Source of the DNA: a virus
Virus record (IMG/VR): IMGVR_UViG_3300012954_004455
Span: 1-64,000 of that record
Length of the DNA stretch: 64,000 nucleotides
Direction: 5' to 3' (one strand)
Within the stretch, counting starts at the first letter, position 1; the number at the start of each line of letters is the position of its first letter. The position numbers and the translations under genes were made by a program. This document shows, in pieces, positions 45,063-53,396 of the stretch. Below the pieces are notes generated by a model. It searched no databases. It saw nothing but the letters and a program-made list of their open reading frames with translations, and had not been told where the DNA came from.

Positions 45063-45123
45063 ATGTGTGGGTGTGAGAGTGTGTGTCCGTGTGAGGGGGA
45101 AGGGGAGTGGGTATATTTGATAT

Positions 45124-45780
45124 GTGAATTTGATTCCGACATATCAGGCTCTGCCACCAATGATTCATCCTGGGTATGATACCTGGCATCATGGGGGGGT
45201 ACGTAATACGCTGCTTCTACGGAAAGAGCGTGTTTTGAATGTACCTGATAGCAGTGCGATAGAGGCGAGTGAAATACTACTGGATGGGGTGGGCTTCTGT
45301 TCACTTTATACGGCAGAGGATAAGGGACGGCTATCGATTGGGGTCAAGAATGGGGTTTATACGGCTAAGCTAGCTGTGTTTTCTCCTACACTGAGGGTAG
45401 AACAAGAGGGATTGGGACGGTTATCGGGAGGGCATTTTGTGGCTATTGTCCAGATGTGGACAGGGCGCATGTACCTACTCGGATGGCCAAACCCACTGGT
45501 TATTCTGAATATGATGATGGATCATGGGGGGGAAAGAAAGCATTGGCCTGGGGTCTCTTTTGAGATGCGGTCGGATAATTTTACTTACCCAATAGAGGTC
45601 GTTAATCCTGAGGTGGTGGTACCGCCTACAGGGGGTGGAGTAGGAGGTAGTGGAACAACGCCACAGCCTCAAATGAGAACGGCTGAGGGGGATGTATATA
45701 TTTCTGTGGCTAAGGATAATGATTATGAGAAACGGATAACTGCCTTGGAGCGTGCAGTAACGGGGCAATATATATCTTAA
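45124..45780 (+). CDS. Putative fibre or baseplate accessory protein
   Basis: This 218-residue protein starts at GTG 45124; ATG 45160 is the alternative. It is beta-rich, then has a Pro/Gly-rich linker (VVPPTGGGVGGSG) and a short C-terminal helix. It lies 15 bases before the fibre-like gene and shares its operon. No family recognised; a receptor-binding or virion-surface role is inferred from the neighbour. Confidence 0.5.
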   Translation: MNLIPTYQALPPMIHPGYDTWHHGGVRNTLLLRKERVLNVPDSSAIEASEILLDGVGFCSLYTAEDKGRLSIGVKNGVYTAKLAVFSPTLRVEQEGLGRLSGGHFVAIVQMWTGRMYLLGWPNPLVILNMMMDHGGERKHWPGVSFEMRSDNFTYPIEVVNPEVVVPPTGGGVGGSGTTPQPQMRTAEGDVYISVAKDNDYEKRITALERAVTGQYIS

Positions 45781-45795
45781 TAATAATAAGGATCT

Positions 45796-46845
45796 ATGGC
45801 AATTAACGTGAAAGGTATGCAGTTAATAACCAAAAGCTCGGCTCAATGGGCTTTGGATAATACTGTATATGCGGCGAGAATGATTCTGGTAGCTCAAGAT
45901 GGAGACCAAGTAGCAGCTGTCAAGTGGACGGCAAGTGGTAGTACCTTCGCTGATGCACCGAATCTTTATGATATTCCAGAGCTTACTGCAGATTTCAATG
46001 AAGCAGCTCCTGGGAAGGCGGCTAGTGCGGCACTTACTAGCCAACTGAAAACTGAGGTAGACGGCAAGGTCGCTTCTAGTAATGTGCTGAAACTGGATGG
46101 GACTACGAGTGGGTTTACTCCGACGCTGGACAATCATCCTGTTACACTGGGGTACTTGAACTCTTTGCAGTTTGGTAAGGATCGGTACCAAGGGGACTTT
46201 GATGCGAGTGGGGGACAGTATCCTGCAACTTCATATGATTCTCAAGGGAATGCACGCGCGATTCAGAAGGGTGATTTCTGGAGTATTTCTGTGGGGGGAA
46301 CGCTTCCTGATGGAACTGTTGTTTCTAGTGGAGACCAAATCAGAGCAAAAGTGAATGGTGCTGATTCTGATGGGGAGTTCTATGTTCTTGAATCTGGAGA
46401 CCAGGCAACAGAGATTATCCGTGGAGAGGTGAAGCTGGCGAATACTGCTGATGCTGAAGGTGCGGTGAATGACTCGAAGGCTATGACTTCTTTGAAGACT
46501 AGCCAGCAGATTACTGCACGAATCTCTGACCAATCGAGTGCTGAGGCTGGAACGGATGGGAACGCGCTGATGACTCCTTTGCGGACGCGCCAAAGTTTCC
46601 TATCAATGGTTAGCAACGACATACAGGAAACGAGCACGAGCAAGGTACCGAGTATGGCATTATATGGCCAACTGGCTGTACCAGTGGGAGACCATGCTAC
46701 GAAGTGGAATGTGATGGAGACTCAGACGCTACCTAACATCAACCAAGAGATTCAAGATTTGAATACTATGTATACAGACCTTGAGGCACGAGTGGCGAAG
46801 AACGAGAAGGCTCTAAGCGGTGACGCTTCTATAGCTGCAGCATAG
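45796..46845 (+). CDS. Tail fibre-like protein
   Basis: This 349-residue protein has the tail-fibre hallmark HPVTLGYLNSL near residue 115, a Gly/Ser/Asp-rich beta domain (GDFWSISVGGTLPDGTVV), a segment with KLANTADAEGAVNDSKAMT that is typical of fibres, and a C-terminal coiled coil. Known: such proteins form trimeric fibres that bind the host surface. Its position between moron genes and the head module rather than beside the tail genes is unusual. A terminator follows. Confidence 0.75.
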   Translation: MAINVKGMQLITKSSAQWALDNTVYAARMILVAQDGDQVAAVKWTASGSTFADAPNLYDIPELTADFNEAAPGKAASAALTSQLKTEVDGKVASSNVLKLDGTTSGFTPTLDNHPVTLGYLNSLQFGKDRYQGDFDASGGQYPATSYDSQGNARAIQKGDFWSISVGGTLPDGTVVSSGDQIRAKVNGADSDGEFYVLESGDQATEIIRGEVKLANTADAEGAVNDSKAMTSLKTSQQITARISDQSSAEAGTDGNALMTPLRTRQSFLSMVSNDIQETSTSKVPSMALYGQLAVPVGDHATKWNVMETQTLPNINQEIQDLNTMYTDLEARVAKNEKALSGDASIAAA

Positions 46846-46882
46846 TCTAGGTTTGAGTTGTATGTGAAATTGTGAAATTAAG

Positions 46883-46910
46883 GGCATCCTCTTAGGGGGA
46901 TGCCTTTTTT
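46883..46910 (+). terminator. Terminator after the fibre gene
   Basis: GGCATCC (46883-46889) pairs with GGATGCC (46898-46904), then six T; the last base pairs overlap the stop region of the minus-strand gene. Confidence 0.85.
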
Positions 46911-47274
46911 AGTGTGCGATTATTATTATGTCTCCTTCGTAAGACCAGGTGTCTTTTAGGTAGGCGGCGGCTTGGTTGATGTGCTCTTGTAGGTCATTGG
47001 GGCGAATGACTTGGTGATAGATGCCTATGGCTATGGTGGAAAGGGTGTTTTCTGAATGGAGTGGGAACCAACCTTTGGAGCCTGACTTTTTGCGTGCTGG
47101 TGATGAGCCGAAGATTTCATCTAAGTGTTTTGGGGAGATGGATAGGAGGGTGTCGGGGTCGGACTTTTTGAAGAAGGCTTGGTGTGTCTGAACGAGTGAG
47201 CCTGTTTCTTTTGGGATATGGACTTCGAGTGTGGTATGGGCGAGGATCTCGCTTGCTAGTGTACCTATGATCAT
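46909..47274 (-). CDS. Minus-strand orphan (moron)
   Basis: This 121-residue protein starts at ATG 47274 (MIIGTLASEILAHTT); the extension to 47319 adds a Pro-rich stretch and is rejected. It is mixed alpha/beta with a basic SSPARKKSGSKGW loop near residue 70. There is no signal peptide or known family. It lies against the direction of the late genes, as expected for an independently expressed moron such as a superinfection or anti-defence gene. Confidence 0.5.
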   Translation of the reverse strand: MIIGTLASEILAHTTLEVHIPKETGSLVQTHQAFFKKSDPDTLLSISPKHLDEIFGSSPARKKSGSKGWFPLHSENTLSTIAIGIYHQVIRPNDLQEHINQAAAYLKDTWSYEGDIIIIAH

Positions 47275-47363
47275 GATGTTTTTTTTGTAAAGGTAGGGAG
47301 AGGGAAGATGTGGGGGCAAGGGGTGTCCTATGATGGTGGTGGGGTGGGGAGGATATTGCGTGT

Positions 47364-48194
47364 ATGACAGATTTCCTGAATATAGACTTCTCTGGGGCGT
47401 GGGAGATTAGCCCTCAAGCTGCAGCCAATTTGGTGAGACGTTTTACGGTTATGATGAAACGGCCTGGGCTAGTTGTAGAGCGGCGGAGACGGTATGTGTA
47501 TTGGCATGAGGTCGGTATTATGGAGGATGGTAAGAAGGTAGGGACAGCTGCGGTGCTACCTGTGAATGGGGAGCTGTTTATGTATGACCAGTACTGTGGT
47601 AATGTGGGGATGAAGACGCTGGGGTATGTGATAGATGAGCTAGCGGAAAATAGTGGGGTGGATATGATAGTGCTGGAGATTGATTCTCCTGGTGGGGAAG
47701 CGCGGGGAAGTAGAATGCTAGGGGAAAGTATAGCTAGGGCTGCGGAGAAGAAGCCTGTGATGGTATGGTGTACAAATATGCTGGCTAGTGCGGCGTATAA
47801 GATCTCGGTGGGGGCTACGGCTATTTATGTGGCTCATGCGCAATGTATGGTAGGGAGTATAGGCACACGTATTTCGTATTTTGATTTTAGTGACCACTGG
47901 AAGAAGGAGGGGATTGATTTTGTGGACATTGTGTCTGCGAAATCACCAATGAAGAACCGCCCCAATTTTATGAAACCTACGGAGGATGATAGGGGGGAGA
48001 TACGAGATAAGTTTTTGGAACCTCTGACGGAGGCTTTTCATGAGTTTGTGCTGGCGCACCGAGATGTAAATGAAAAGGCAATGAATGGAGACCTCTTCTA
48101 TGCAGATGAGGCGATAGAATATGGACTTATAGATGGTGTAAAATCATCATTGGGTGAAGTAATAATTGACGCATGGCAAAAGAAACAAAACTAA
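47364..48194 (+). CDS. S49-family prohead protease
   Basis: This 276-residue protein has the S49 (SppA-type) serine peptidase fold: EIDSPGGEARGS near residues 111-122, catalytic Ser in NMLASAAY (about residue 142), then MVGSIGTR. Known: such enzymes cleave scaffold and capsid during head maturation in many phages. It is followed directly by the scaffold and capsid genes and overlaps the scaffold by 22 bases, which fits that role. Confidence 0.9.
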   Translation: MTDFLNIDFSGAWEISPQAAANLVRRFTVMMKRPGLVVERRRRYVYWHEVGIMEDGKKVGTAAVLPVNGELFMYDQYCGNVGMKTLGYVIDELAENSGVDMIVLEIDSPGGEARGSRMLGESIARAAEKKPVMVWCTNMLASAAYKISVGATAIYVAHAQCMVGSIGTRISYFDFSDHWKKEGIDFVDIVSAKSPMKNRPNFMKPTEDDRGEIRDKFLEPLTEAFHEFVLAHRDVNEKAMNGDLFYADEAIEYGLIDGVKSSLGEVIIDAWQKKQN

Positions 48195-48568
48195 CCTTAG
48201 GGCAACGAATCAAACGCGCCTGGAATGGGGGAGTGGATAAGCCTGGAACAGAGGAAGGGGTGAATCCAGAGCCTGAGAATAAGGGGGCTGGAGATTTTTC
48301 TGTGGTTCTGGCGGAGAAGGAGGGTGAGATTGGGAGCCTGAAGGAGAAGCTATCGGAGGTAACAGCCGAAAGAGATGCTCTGGAAAAAGAGCTATCGGAG
48401 AAGACAAAGGAGATTGAGGAAGCAACTGAGCTGATTATAGAACTGGGTAATCGTAAGAAACCAGGAATCAAGGCAGTTGAGAATACGGGGGCAGATTTAC
48501 CTGCTCGGAAAAAAGGACGAGTGCATCGATTCACTGCAAAAGCAAGAAAGGAGTTAGGACGTGGCTAG
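48173..48568 (+). CDS. Scaffold-like protein
   Basis: This 131-residue charged protein has a central coiled coil (residues 43-92, heptads with EKL, KEL and EEA) and a basic C-terminus. Its place between the prohead protease and the capsid, the overlap with both, and the coiled coil all fit a scaffold that shapes the procapsid and is then removed by the protease. Confidence 0.7.
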   Translation: MAKETKLTLGQRIKRAWNGGVDKPGTEEGVNPEPENKGAGDFSVVLAEKEGEIGSLKEKLSEVTAERDALEKELSEKTKEIEEATELIIELGNRKKPGIKAVENTGADLPARKKGRVHRFTAKARKELGRG

Positions 48569-49505
48569 AGGTAATAATGGATTTAATAAGGAGGATGTAG
48601 CTACTCTGCAAGAATTCTGGACAGAGTTTGTGGATGATTTCAAGGAAGAGATATCTCCAGAACCAGTGAAGACTGGTATGGTGACTCGATTCACTAAGGA
48701 TGTGGATGAACTGCCTACGGTGACTGTATCTGGGCAAGCACAGAGTTTCCAAGTGGGTTTTCATGGTACAGCCGCTCTCAGTGTCAAGACGCGCGCACTG
48801 AAGCGGACGCCTGTGAAGCTGGACTTGCTGCTTAAGTCTGTGGATTTGAGCTATGAGAGTTATCTGGGATACCTGAAGCGAAAAAGCAACAAAGCCTCAC
48901 GGTCGATAGAGTGGGAGGAATGGGCGATTAATAAGATTGCGAAGACGTTGAAGACTTCTTATGTGATCGTGATGTGGAGAGGGCGAAAGCTGGAAACGCT
49001 TGAAAATGCGCCTAATGGAGCTGCTGATACTGCGGATGGCTTTACGAAGGTTATCAGAGAGGAGGTGATGAAGGGGGCGATTCCTGTTATTATGCACGAG
49101 CCTCTTGATGAGACGAATGCGTATAAGGTGATCAATAACCTATTCAAGGCTGTAGCGGATACACCAGAGAAGCGGCAAGAGGCGTTTGTGGGGTATTGTG
49201 GGCTTGACCTACTCGACCTTTACCAAGCAAGCTATGTGGCACTTCGGGGAGGAACTACGCATGCGAAGGAGCATGTGGGGCTTGACCGAATAGAGGGGAT
49301 GCCTAATTCTTATTTGGCTCCTGTGAATGGAATCGATGGGCATGGTATCTTCATTACTCTGGAAGGGAATCTATTCTGTGCGGAGAATGAGGAGCCAGAG
49401 TTGAACCTATTATATATGTTCTATGCGTTGTATGTGTCATGGTTTTATGGGTGGGGTTTTCAGATCGCCACTACGTTGCACTCAGCGGTAAATCAACATT
49501 TCTAA
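48561..49505 (+). CDS. Major capsid protein (putative)
   Basis: This 314-residue protein lies after protease and scaffold. A helical, charged N-terminus is followed by a mixed fold with ALKRTPVKLDLLLKSVDLS and a C-terminal VNGIDGHGIFITLEGN segment resembling HK97-type capsids of Bacteroidetes phages. Known: the HK97 fold shares little sequence, so the call rests mainly on position, size and the downstream strong ribosome-binding site (AAGGAGG). Confidence 0.7.
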   Translation: MARGNNGFNKEDVATLQEFWTEFVDDFKEEISPEPVKTGMVTRFTKDVDELPTVTVSGQAQSFQVGFHGTAALSVKTRALKRTPVKLDLLLKSVDLSYESYLGYLKRKSNKASRSIEWEEWAINKIAKTLKTSYVIVMWRGRKLETLENAPNGAADTADGFTKVIREEVMKGAIPVIMHEPLDETNAYKVINNLFKAVADTPEKRQEAFVGYCGLDLLDLYQASYVALRGGTTHAKEHVGLDRIEGMPNSYLAPVNGIDGHGIFITLEGNLFCAENEEPELNLLYMFYALYVSWFYGWGFQIATTLHSAVNQHF

Positions 49506-49518
49506 GGAGGATATAGGT

Positions 49519-49908
49519 ATGGCATTTGAATTCAGAAATAAAACAGTGGAAGTCAGAGGGACTCCTACGGTGTTTAAGCTTGTGGGGACTAAGCTTAAGC
49601 CTGTGGACACGATAGACGCGGCAGCTCTGGAGGATTATTTTCCAGAGGAGGATGAGATTGATGATTTTGTGCAGGATGAACGGGTGGATTATGCTCGGGA
49701 TAGTGACGGAAATGTGCTATCTACGGACGGGCAAATTTGGGCTGATAAGTGGGACAAGGTGAAGGGAATCAAACTAGGTTATCAGACACGGAAGGTGTTT
49801 GGGGCGTTATTGGAGATTGTGCCTAGTAGTGATCCAAACACAAATGATCCTAATGATCCTGGAACGGGTGGTAATACGGGTACTGGAACTGATAATACGG
49901 GGGGCTGA
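49519..49908 (+). CDS. Acidic head-associated protein
   Basis: This 129-residue acidic protein starts with a perfect AAGGAGG ribosome-binding site 10 bases upstream. It has an acidic middle (DYFPEEDEIDDFVQDE) and a C-terminal Gly/Asn/Thr-rich tail (TGGNTGTGTDNTGG). It follows the capsid gene. A head decoration or head-tail joining role is possible; no family is recognised. Confidence 0.5.
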   Translation: MAFEFRNKTVEVRGTPTVFKLVGTKLKPVDTIDAAALEDYFPEEDEIDDFVQDERVDYARDSDGNVLSTDGQIWADKWDKVKGIKLGYQTRKVFGALLEIVPSSDPNTNDPNDPGTGGNTGTGTDNTGG

Positions 49909-49911
49909 TAA

Positions 49912-50445
49912 ATGGAAGATTACCAATTGGATGATATAGTTTTTGATCCTCGTGCGGCTATTGCGCCAGGACATACGGCACAGCTGTTGATTATTGCTGT
50001 GGATGATGTGGAGACGGTACCCCCACTGCTGACGAGTGCGGATGATGATTTTCGGCCTCTTACGCTGAAGGGTAATATTGATCTGAAGGCGGATAAGAAA
50101 TGGACTAAAGTCGATATCGAGGTGGAGAGTGCCGACTTTATAGAAGAGGTAGTCGGGAATGGAGAAGGTACACACTTGAAAACGGAGCTGCCTTTTAAGA
50201 TAGTAGGTAGCTCACGGGAGCAAAAGGCTGCTATTCATAAGCTGCATAAGCGGCGCATAATGGTGGTCATTACAGATAAGGCTCTGGAGAAAAGAGTGGT
50301 AGGGAGTAAGGAATTTCCGTGTAGAATCAAGTATAAGGCTACCAAGGGAACTGGTGAAGGGGGATATAATGGGACGGAGATGTCTCTGGCGGTTCCTGTA
50401 ATGACTGACCCATGGCCATACTATGATGGAGATTTGGTTTTGTAG
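49912..50445 (+). CDS. Tail tube-like or head-tail protein
   Basis: This 177-residue beta-rich protein contains KEFPCRIKYKATKGTGEGG and ends MTDPWPYYDGDLVL, a pattern seen in tail-tube proteins of Bacteroidetes phages. It starts after three bases and shares the capsid operon. A low-confidence assignment. Confidence 0.45.
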   Translation: MEDYQLDDIVFDPRAAIAPGHTAQLLIIAVDDVETVPPLLTSADDDFRPLTLKGNIDLKADKKWTKVDIEVESADFIEEVVGNGEGTHLKTELPFKIVGSSREQKAAIHKLHKRRIMVVITDKALEKRVVGSKEFPCRIKYKATKGTGEGGYNGTEMSLAVPVMTDPWPYYDGDLVL

Positions 50446-50495
50446 ATTATGAACGTGAAGATATGTAAGCACGCTGGCTTCTACCCAACCGTGTG

Positions 50496-50527
50496 GACGG
50501 CTCCTTAGGGGGTCGTTTTCTTTTTTT
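50496..50527 (+). terminator. Terminator after the head operon
   Basis: GAC/GTC and CTCC/GGGG stems around TTA, followed by TTTTC and seven T. The stem is imperfect but the T-run is strong. Confidence 0.6.
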
Positions 50528-50603
50528 GTCCTTAGTTTTTTGGGGGTAGATAGGGAGGTTTGGGTCACTATTATTTTTTCTGTTATTCATGTTTAACTAA
50601 ACG

Positions 50604-50837
50604 ATGATCAATATGGTAGGGTTTATTTTATTGACGACTTTGAGTGGTGTGCCGCAAGCGGCTAAGGATCAAATAGAGGCGAAGGCTAAGGAGCATGTGG
50701 AGAATCTCCAGAAGGGAATGGAAGCTGCTGAGAGCTATGAGGCTAAGGAGCTGATGATCTTGGAGATGGGGCTGAATTTGGCGCAGTACAAGCTACGGCA
50801 GGCTCAAGAGATGATTAAGGCTGTGGCTGGAGAATAA
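50604..50837 (+). CDS. Small helical protein before the integrase
   Basis: This 77-residue protein has a hydrophobic N-terminus (MINMVGFILLTTLSGVP) and an amphipathic helix rich in Ala, Glu and Lys. It could be a short membrane-associated protein or a secreted peptide. It lies alone between two terminators. Function unknown. Confidence 0.5.
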   Translation: MINMVGFILLTTLSGVPQAAKDQIEAKAKEHVENLQKGMEAAESYEAKELMILEMGLNLAQYKLRQAQEMIKAVAGE

Positions 50838-50864
50838 GATTTTTGTGTGTATGTGTGTGTGTAT

Positions 50865-50893
50865 GGTCTCCCCATCTGTGAGGTGGGGAGACC
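50865..50893. terminator. Terminator between converging genes
   Basis: GGTCTCCCC (50865-50873) pairs with GGGGAGACC (50885-50893), followed by GTTTT. It is preceded by a TG-rich stretch (50845-50862). Confidence 0.8.
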
Positions 50894-50901
50894 GTTTTGG
50901 G

Positions 50902-52170
50902 TTAGAAGTGGGCGTAGGCTGAGGTGAGGCTGGAGTTTGCGAGGTCATTGGCGATGTGTAGGTAGACCTGTAAGGTGGAGAGGGACTTTATGCCTGCTAG
51001 TTTTTTGACGCGCTCGATGGGGACTCCACGAGCGATAGACATGGTGATGAAGGTATGCCTGGCATCGTGCATTTTGGTGGGGCGAGTGGCGAGTTCGGGT
51101 ATTAGGGTGCATATGTGCTTTATCTCTAGGTTGCATTCGCAGTTATTGGGGAGGGTGTGGAATAGGTAGGGCGATGAGCTGCGAGGGGGGATGAAGCGGG
51201 AGATCATTTTGTTTATTTGGATGCGGATGGTTATGCCTGAGGTGCGACGGGTTTTGTGGGGCTGGTAGGTGATGAGGTTGTTTTTTATGTGGGTGTATTG
51301 GATGCGCTTTAGGTCTGAGTATCTGAAGCCTGTGAAGCATGAGAAAAGGAAGGCTCGTAGGACGCGCTGAACTTTATCGACTTTCTCCTGGCATACGTAG
51401 CGTGATGCGTGCCAGGGGGTAAGACCTCGGGTGGTGGCTTTTTCTCTGAGGCGATCGAGGATGGTGGATGGTGACTCTATGAGGGATATAAGTAGGCGTA
51501 CTTCTGCTTCTGTGAGGGGGGTGGGATCTGGACGAGAGGTGGGTAGTTTTTTCTTATAGAAGGCTGAGGGGGATACTTGGTGGCCTTCGTTTTGGGCGAA
51601 ACGAAGGTATTTTCTGATGTTAAGGAATAGGCGCCTTCTTTCTGTGATGCCTGTGTGGCCTTTTTCTGCAAGCCATTTTGAGTGTGCTGTATCGAGGTTT
51701 TCGAGGAACTCACGGGTTATGTGATTTGGGGGAAGGTGGGAACCTGCGAAGCGGATGAGCTTACGAAGGGAACGACGCTCGGTGGTGAGGGTTCCTTTTG
51801 TGATGTCTCCCTTTTTATGGGCTTCGGTCATTCTGGTGCGATAGAACTGAATGAAGTTGTGCTGGGGGAGGGGAGATGAGGATCCATACCATTCTTGTTT
51901 GAAGAGGGTATTGGAGAGCGGCTTTTTCTCATGAACGTATGTAAGGACTATCTCGCTGGCTTTGGCGACGAGGGCTTTTATGTGGGCGTTTTGCTTTGCG
52001 GCGAGAGCGTTTTTGCCTTTTACGTGGCCTTTATTGGGATTCCATACTTTTTTATCTATCCGTAAGCCTGTGGTGAGGCGCATGGGGCTACCATTTATAT
52101 TTACGTATAGAAGAATGGTATGAAGGCCGTGCTTGGTAGGTCGGTTTTTAAGTACTGGTTTTATGGTCAT
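50902..52170 (-). CDS. int: Tyrosine recombinase (integrase) of E1
   Basis: This 422-residue protein has an N-terminal arm-binding part with a GLHTILLYVNINGSPMRLTT start, a SAM-like core-binding domain (about residues 100-200), and the catalytic domain: Arg in TGFRYSDL near 283, HDARHT (His 368, Arg 371) and the nucleophile Tyr in TLQVYLH near 403. The usual LGH motif before the Tyr is replaced by LAGIKS. It lies 125 bases inside attR and reads leftwards into E1. It probably integrates and excises E1. Confidence 0.92.
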   Translation of the reverse strand: MTIKPVLKNRPTKHGLHTILLYVNINGSPMRLTTGLRIDKKVWNPNKGHVKGKNALAAKQNAHIKALVAKASEIVLTYVHEKKPLSNTLFKQEWYGSSSPLPQHNFIQFYRTRMTEAHKKGDITKGTLTTERRSLRKLIRFAGSHLPPNHITREFLENLDTAHSKWLAEKGHTGITERRRLFLNIRKYLRFAQNEGHQVSPSAFYKKKLPTSRPDPTPLTEAEVRLLISLIESPSTILDRLREKATTRGLTPWHASRYVCQEKVDKVQRVLRAFLFSCFTGFRYSDLKRIQYTHIKNNLITYQPHKTRRTSGITIRIQINKMISRFIPPRSSSPYLFHTLPNNCECNLEIKHICTLIPELATRPTKMHDARHTFITMSIARGVPIERVKKLAGIKSLSTLQVYLHIANDLANSSLTSAYAHF

Positions 52171-52295
52171 TACACATGTATTTAATGGTGCAAATGGCCT
52201 ACCAGAAATCTGTTTGTATAGATGCGAATTAAGAGGCTAACTATCAGGAACTAACTCCTCTTAAGGTCTTTTATTCTCCATAGGGAGAGACTTCA

Positions 52296-52314
52296 GTGGA
52301 ATATACTGTTCCAC
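52296..52314. other. attR of E1, also the left att of E2
   Basis: GTGGAATATACTGTTC is identical to attL at 12196-12211, and the right arm is complete here: GTGGAA, TATACTG, TTCCAC form a perfect inverted repeat around a seven-base spacer, the form expected of a tyrosine recombinase core. A GGGTGCAAG box lies 61 bases to the right; the same box lies about 70 bases inside E1 from attL. Confidence 0.8.
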
Positions 52315-52401
52315 GAACCCCCCTTAAACCCTTATGAGCCTCAAGTGCTTACGGGTAGATATCTCATTTGGGTGCAAGGAGAGTGCAGAAACACTTGCAT
52401 T

Positions 52402-52433
52402 CCTTCCATCCTATGGAAGGGATTTTCAATCCC
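52402..52433 (-). terminator. Hairpins downstream of the E2 repressor operon
   Basis: CCTTCCAT/ATGGAAGG (52402-52409, 52413-52420) and GGGATT/AATCCC (52419-52424, 52428-52433) lie just after the last minus-strand HTH gene. They compete for two bases. Probably the end of the repressor transcript; no clear T-run. Confidence 0.5.
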
Positions 52434-52453
52434 TGCAGGTTCATCTTAATCAG

Positions 52454-52849
52454 TTAATCCTCCTTGCGGAGTTTGGCTTCCAATCTTAAAAGCAAGTCCG
52501 CTATCTCAGGATTAATGTTTTCCCAAGGAACGGTCTCCTCTTCTGTCTTGTCCATCATCAAAAGAAACTCTAAGGCCTCTTTTGTCTGTTTTTCACTTCT
52601 GTACATCTGGAGTATTTCCCCCTCGGAAAACACAAGCTCTTTATTGATTGGGAAAAAATCAGTAGGCGGGATATCAAACCGATTCAAGAGCAACCAAATC
52701 AGATCAGATTTGAAGTCTTTATAGCTGAACCATCTCCGTACTACTTCAGGCCTTTTATCTATCTCTCTAGCGAAAGCGGCGGCTTTGACTCCCTTCTTCT
52801 TCAATAAGTTCTTGAGGAAGTCTCCCATATGTATTGGATTCTCTGGCAT
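52454..52849 (-). CDS. HTH repressor-like protein a (E2)
   Basis: This 131-residue protein has an N-terminal helix-turn-helix (KAAAFAREIDKRPEVVRRWF, residues 21-40), IPPTDFFPINKELVFSEGEIL in the middle, and a C-terminal TVPWENINPEI motif shared by all three E2 copies. It forms an operon with copy b, 37 bases away. As in E1, tandem minus-strand repressor paralogues sit at the left edge of the element. Confidence 0.75.
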   Translation of the reverse strand: MPENPIHMGDFLKNLLKKKGVKAAAFAREIDKRPEVVRRWFSYKDFKSDLIWLLLNRFDIPPTDFFPINKELVFSEGEILQMYRSEKQTKEALEFLLMMDKTEEETVPWENINPEIADLLLRLEAKLRKED

Positions 52850-52886
52850 ATAAGTGATATGTTTTTTGTAAAGCAGAATGTTTTTG

Positions 52887-53276
52887 TCATTGACGAAGTT
52901 TCCCCTCCAGTTTCAGAAGGAGAACTCCTATTTCGGGATCTATATTTTCCCAAGGCACGGTACCAGGATTATCTTTACTAAAGGTTACCAGAAACTGGAG
53001 AGCTTCTTTTATAAGTTTTTTTTCTCGGCACATCTGTAGTATTTCACCTTCAGAGAAAACGAGATCCTTGTTTATCGGAAACAAAGCTGTTGGAGGAACA
53101 TCAAATCGTTCCATAATCATCCATACAACATCAGATTTTAAGTTTTTATATCCCAACCAGCGTCTAACGACCTCTCGTTTTCGTCCTATTCGCCTTGCGA
53201 ATTCTGCTATGCTTATTTTATTTTCTTTGAGGAGACTTTTAAGATAGCCTCCGATATGTACTGGGTTTTCTGGCAT
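52887..53276 (-). CDS. HTH repressor-like protein b (E2)
   Basis: This 129-residue protein has a helix-turn-helix (SIAEFARRIGRKREVVRRWL, residues 21-40) and the shared VPPTALFPINKDLVFSEGEIL and TVPWENIDPEI segments. It is closely related to copies a and c. The operator and + strand promoter at 53323-53372 lies 47 bases from its start, on the other strand, so binding there could also regulate this gene. Confidence 0.75.
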   Translation of the reverse strand: MPENPVHIGGYLKSLLKENKISIAEFARRIGRKREVVRRWLGYKNLKSDVVWMIMERFDVPPTALFPINKDLVFSEGEILQMCREKKLIKEALQFLVTFSKDNPGTVPWENIDPEIGVLLLKLEGKLRQ

Positions 53277-53322
53277 AAATGATACTTTTTTGAGGTCTGG
53301 TCACTAAATAACCAGAATTTTG

Positions 53323-53372
53323 TTGTCAATAATTAAAATATTGCTATATTTGTATCCGTAAGCAGATACAAA
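53323..53372 (+). promoter_or_regulatory. Promoter overlapped by operator (E2, antisense)
   Basis: TTG (53323-53325), 19 bases, TATATTTG (53345-53352): an exact Bacteroidota consensus. The operator TTTGTATC, 8 bases, GATACAAA (53349-53372) begins on the TTTG of the -7 box. The promoter points right, into the antisense strand of the HTH gene at 53484-53876. Confidence 0.75.
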
Positions 53373-53396
53373 CTTTGCGCTTGCATCTTGTTTTAC

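Larger units (their letters stand above)
12196..52311. mobile_element. Prophage-like element E1 (about 40.1 kb)
   Basis: The element is bounded by a 16-bp direct repeat, has a tyrosine recombinase at the right end and repressor-like genes at the left end, and encodes terminase, portal, S49 prohead protease, scaffold, capsid, tape measure and tail proteins. The + strand is G-rich over most of E1, unlike the C-rich host and the E2 side. Order is unusual: head genes lie at the right end and the tail module in the middle, so in the circular form the lysogeny and replication block lies between head and tail genes. No endolysin or holin of a known family is visible. Confidence 0.85.

Noticed and set aside
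50845-50862. TG-rich stretch as a regulatory repeat
   Set aside because: Short, imperfect, and directly before a terminator; no evidence of function.
52209-52230. Fourth E1 operator upstream of the integrase
   Set aside because: Only the TTTGTAT arm is present; the second arm is missing.
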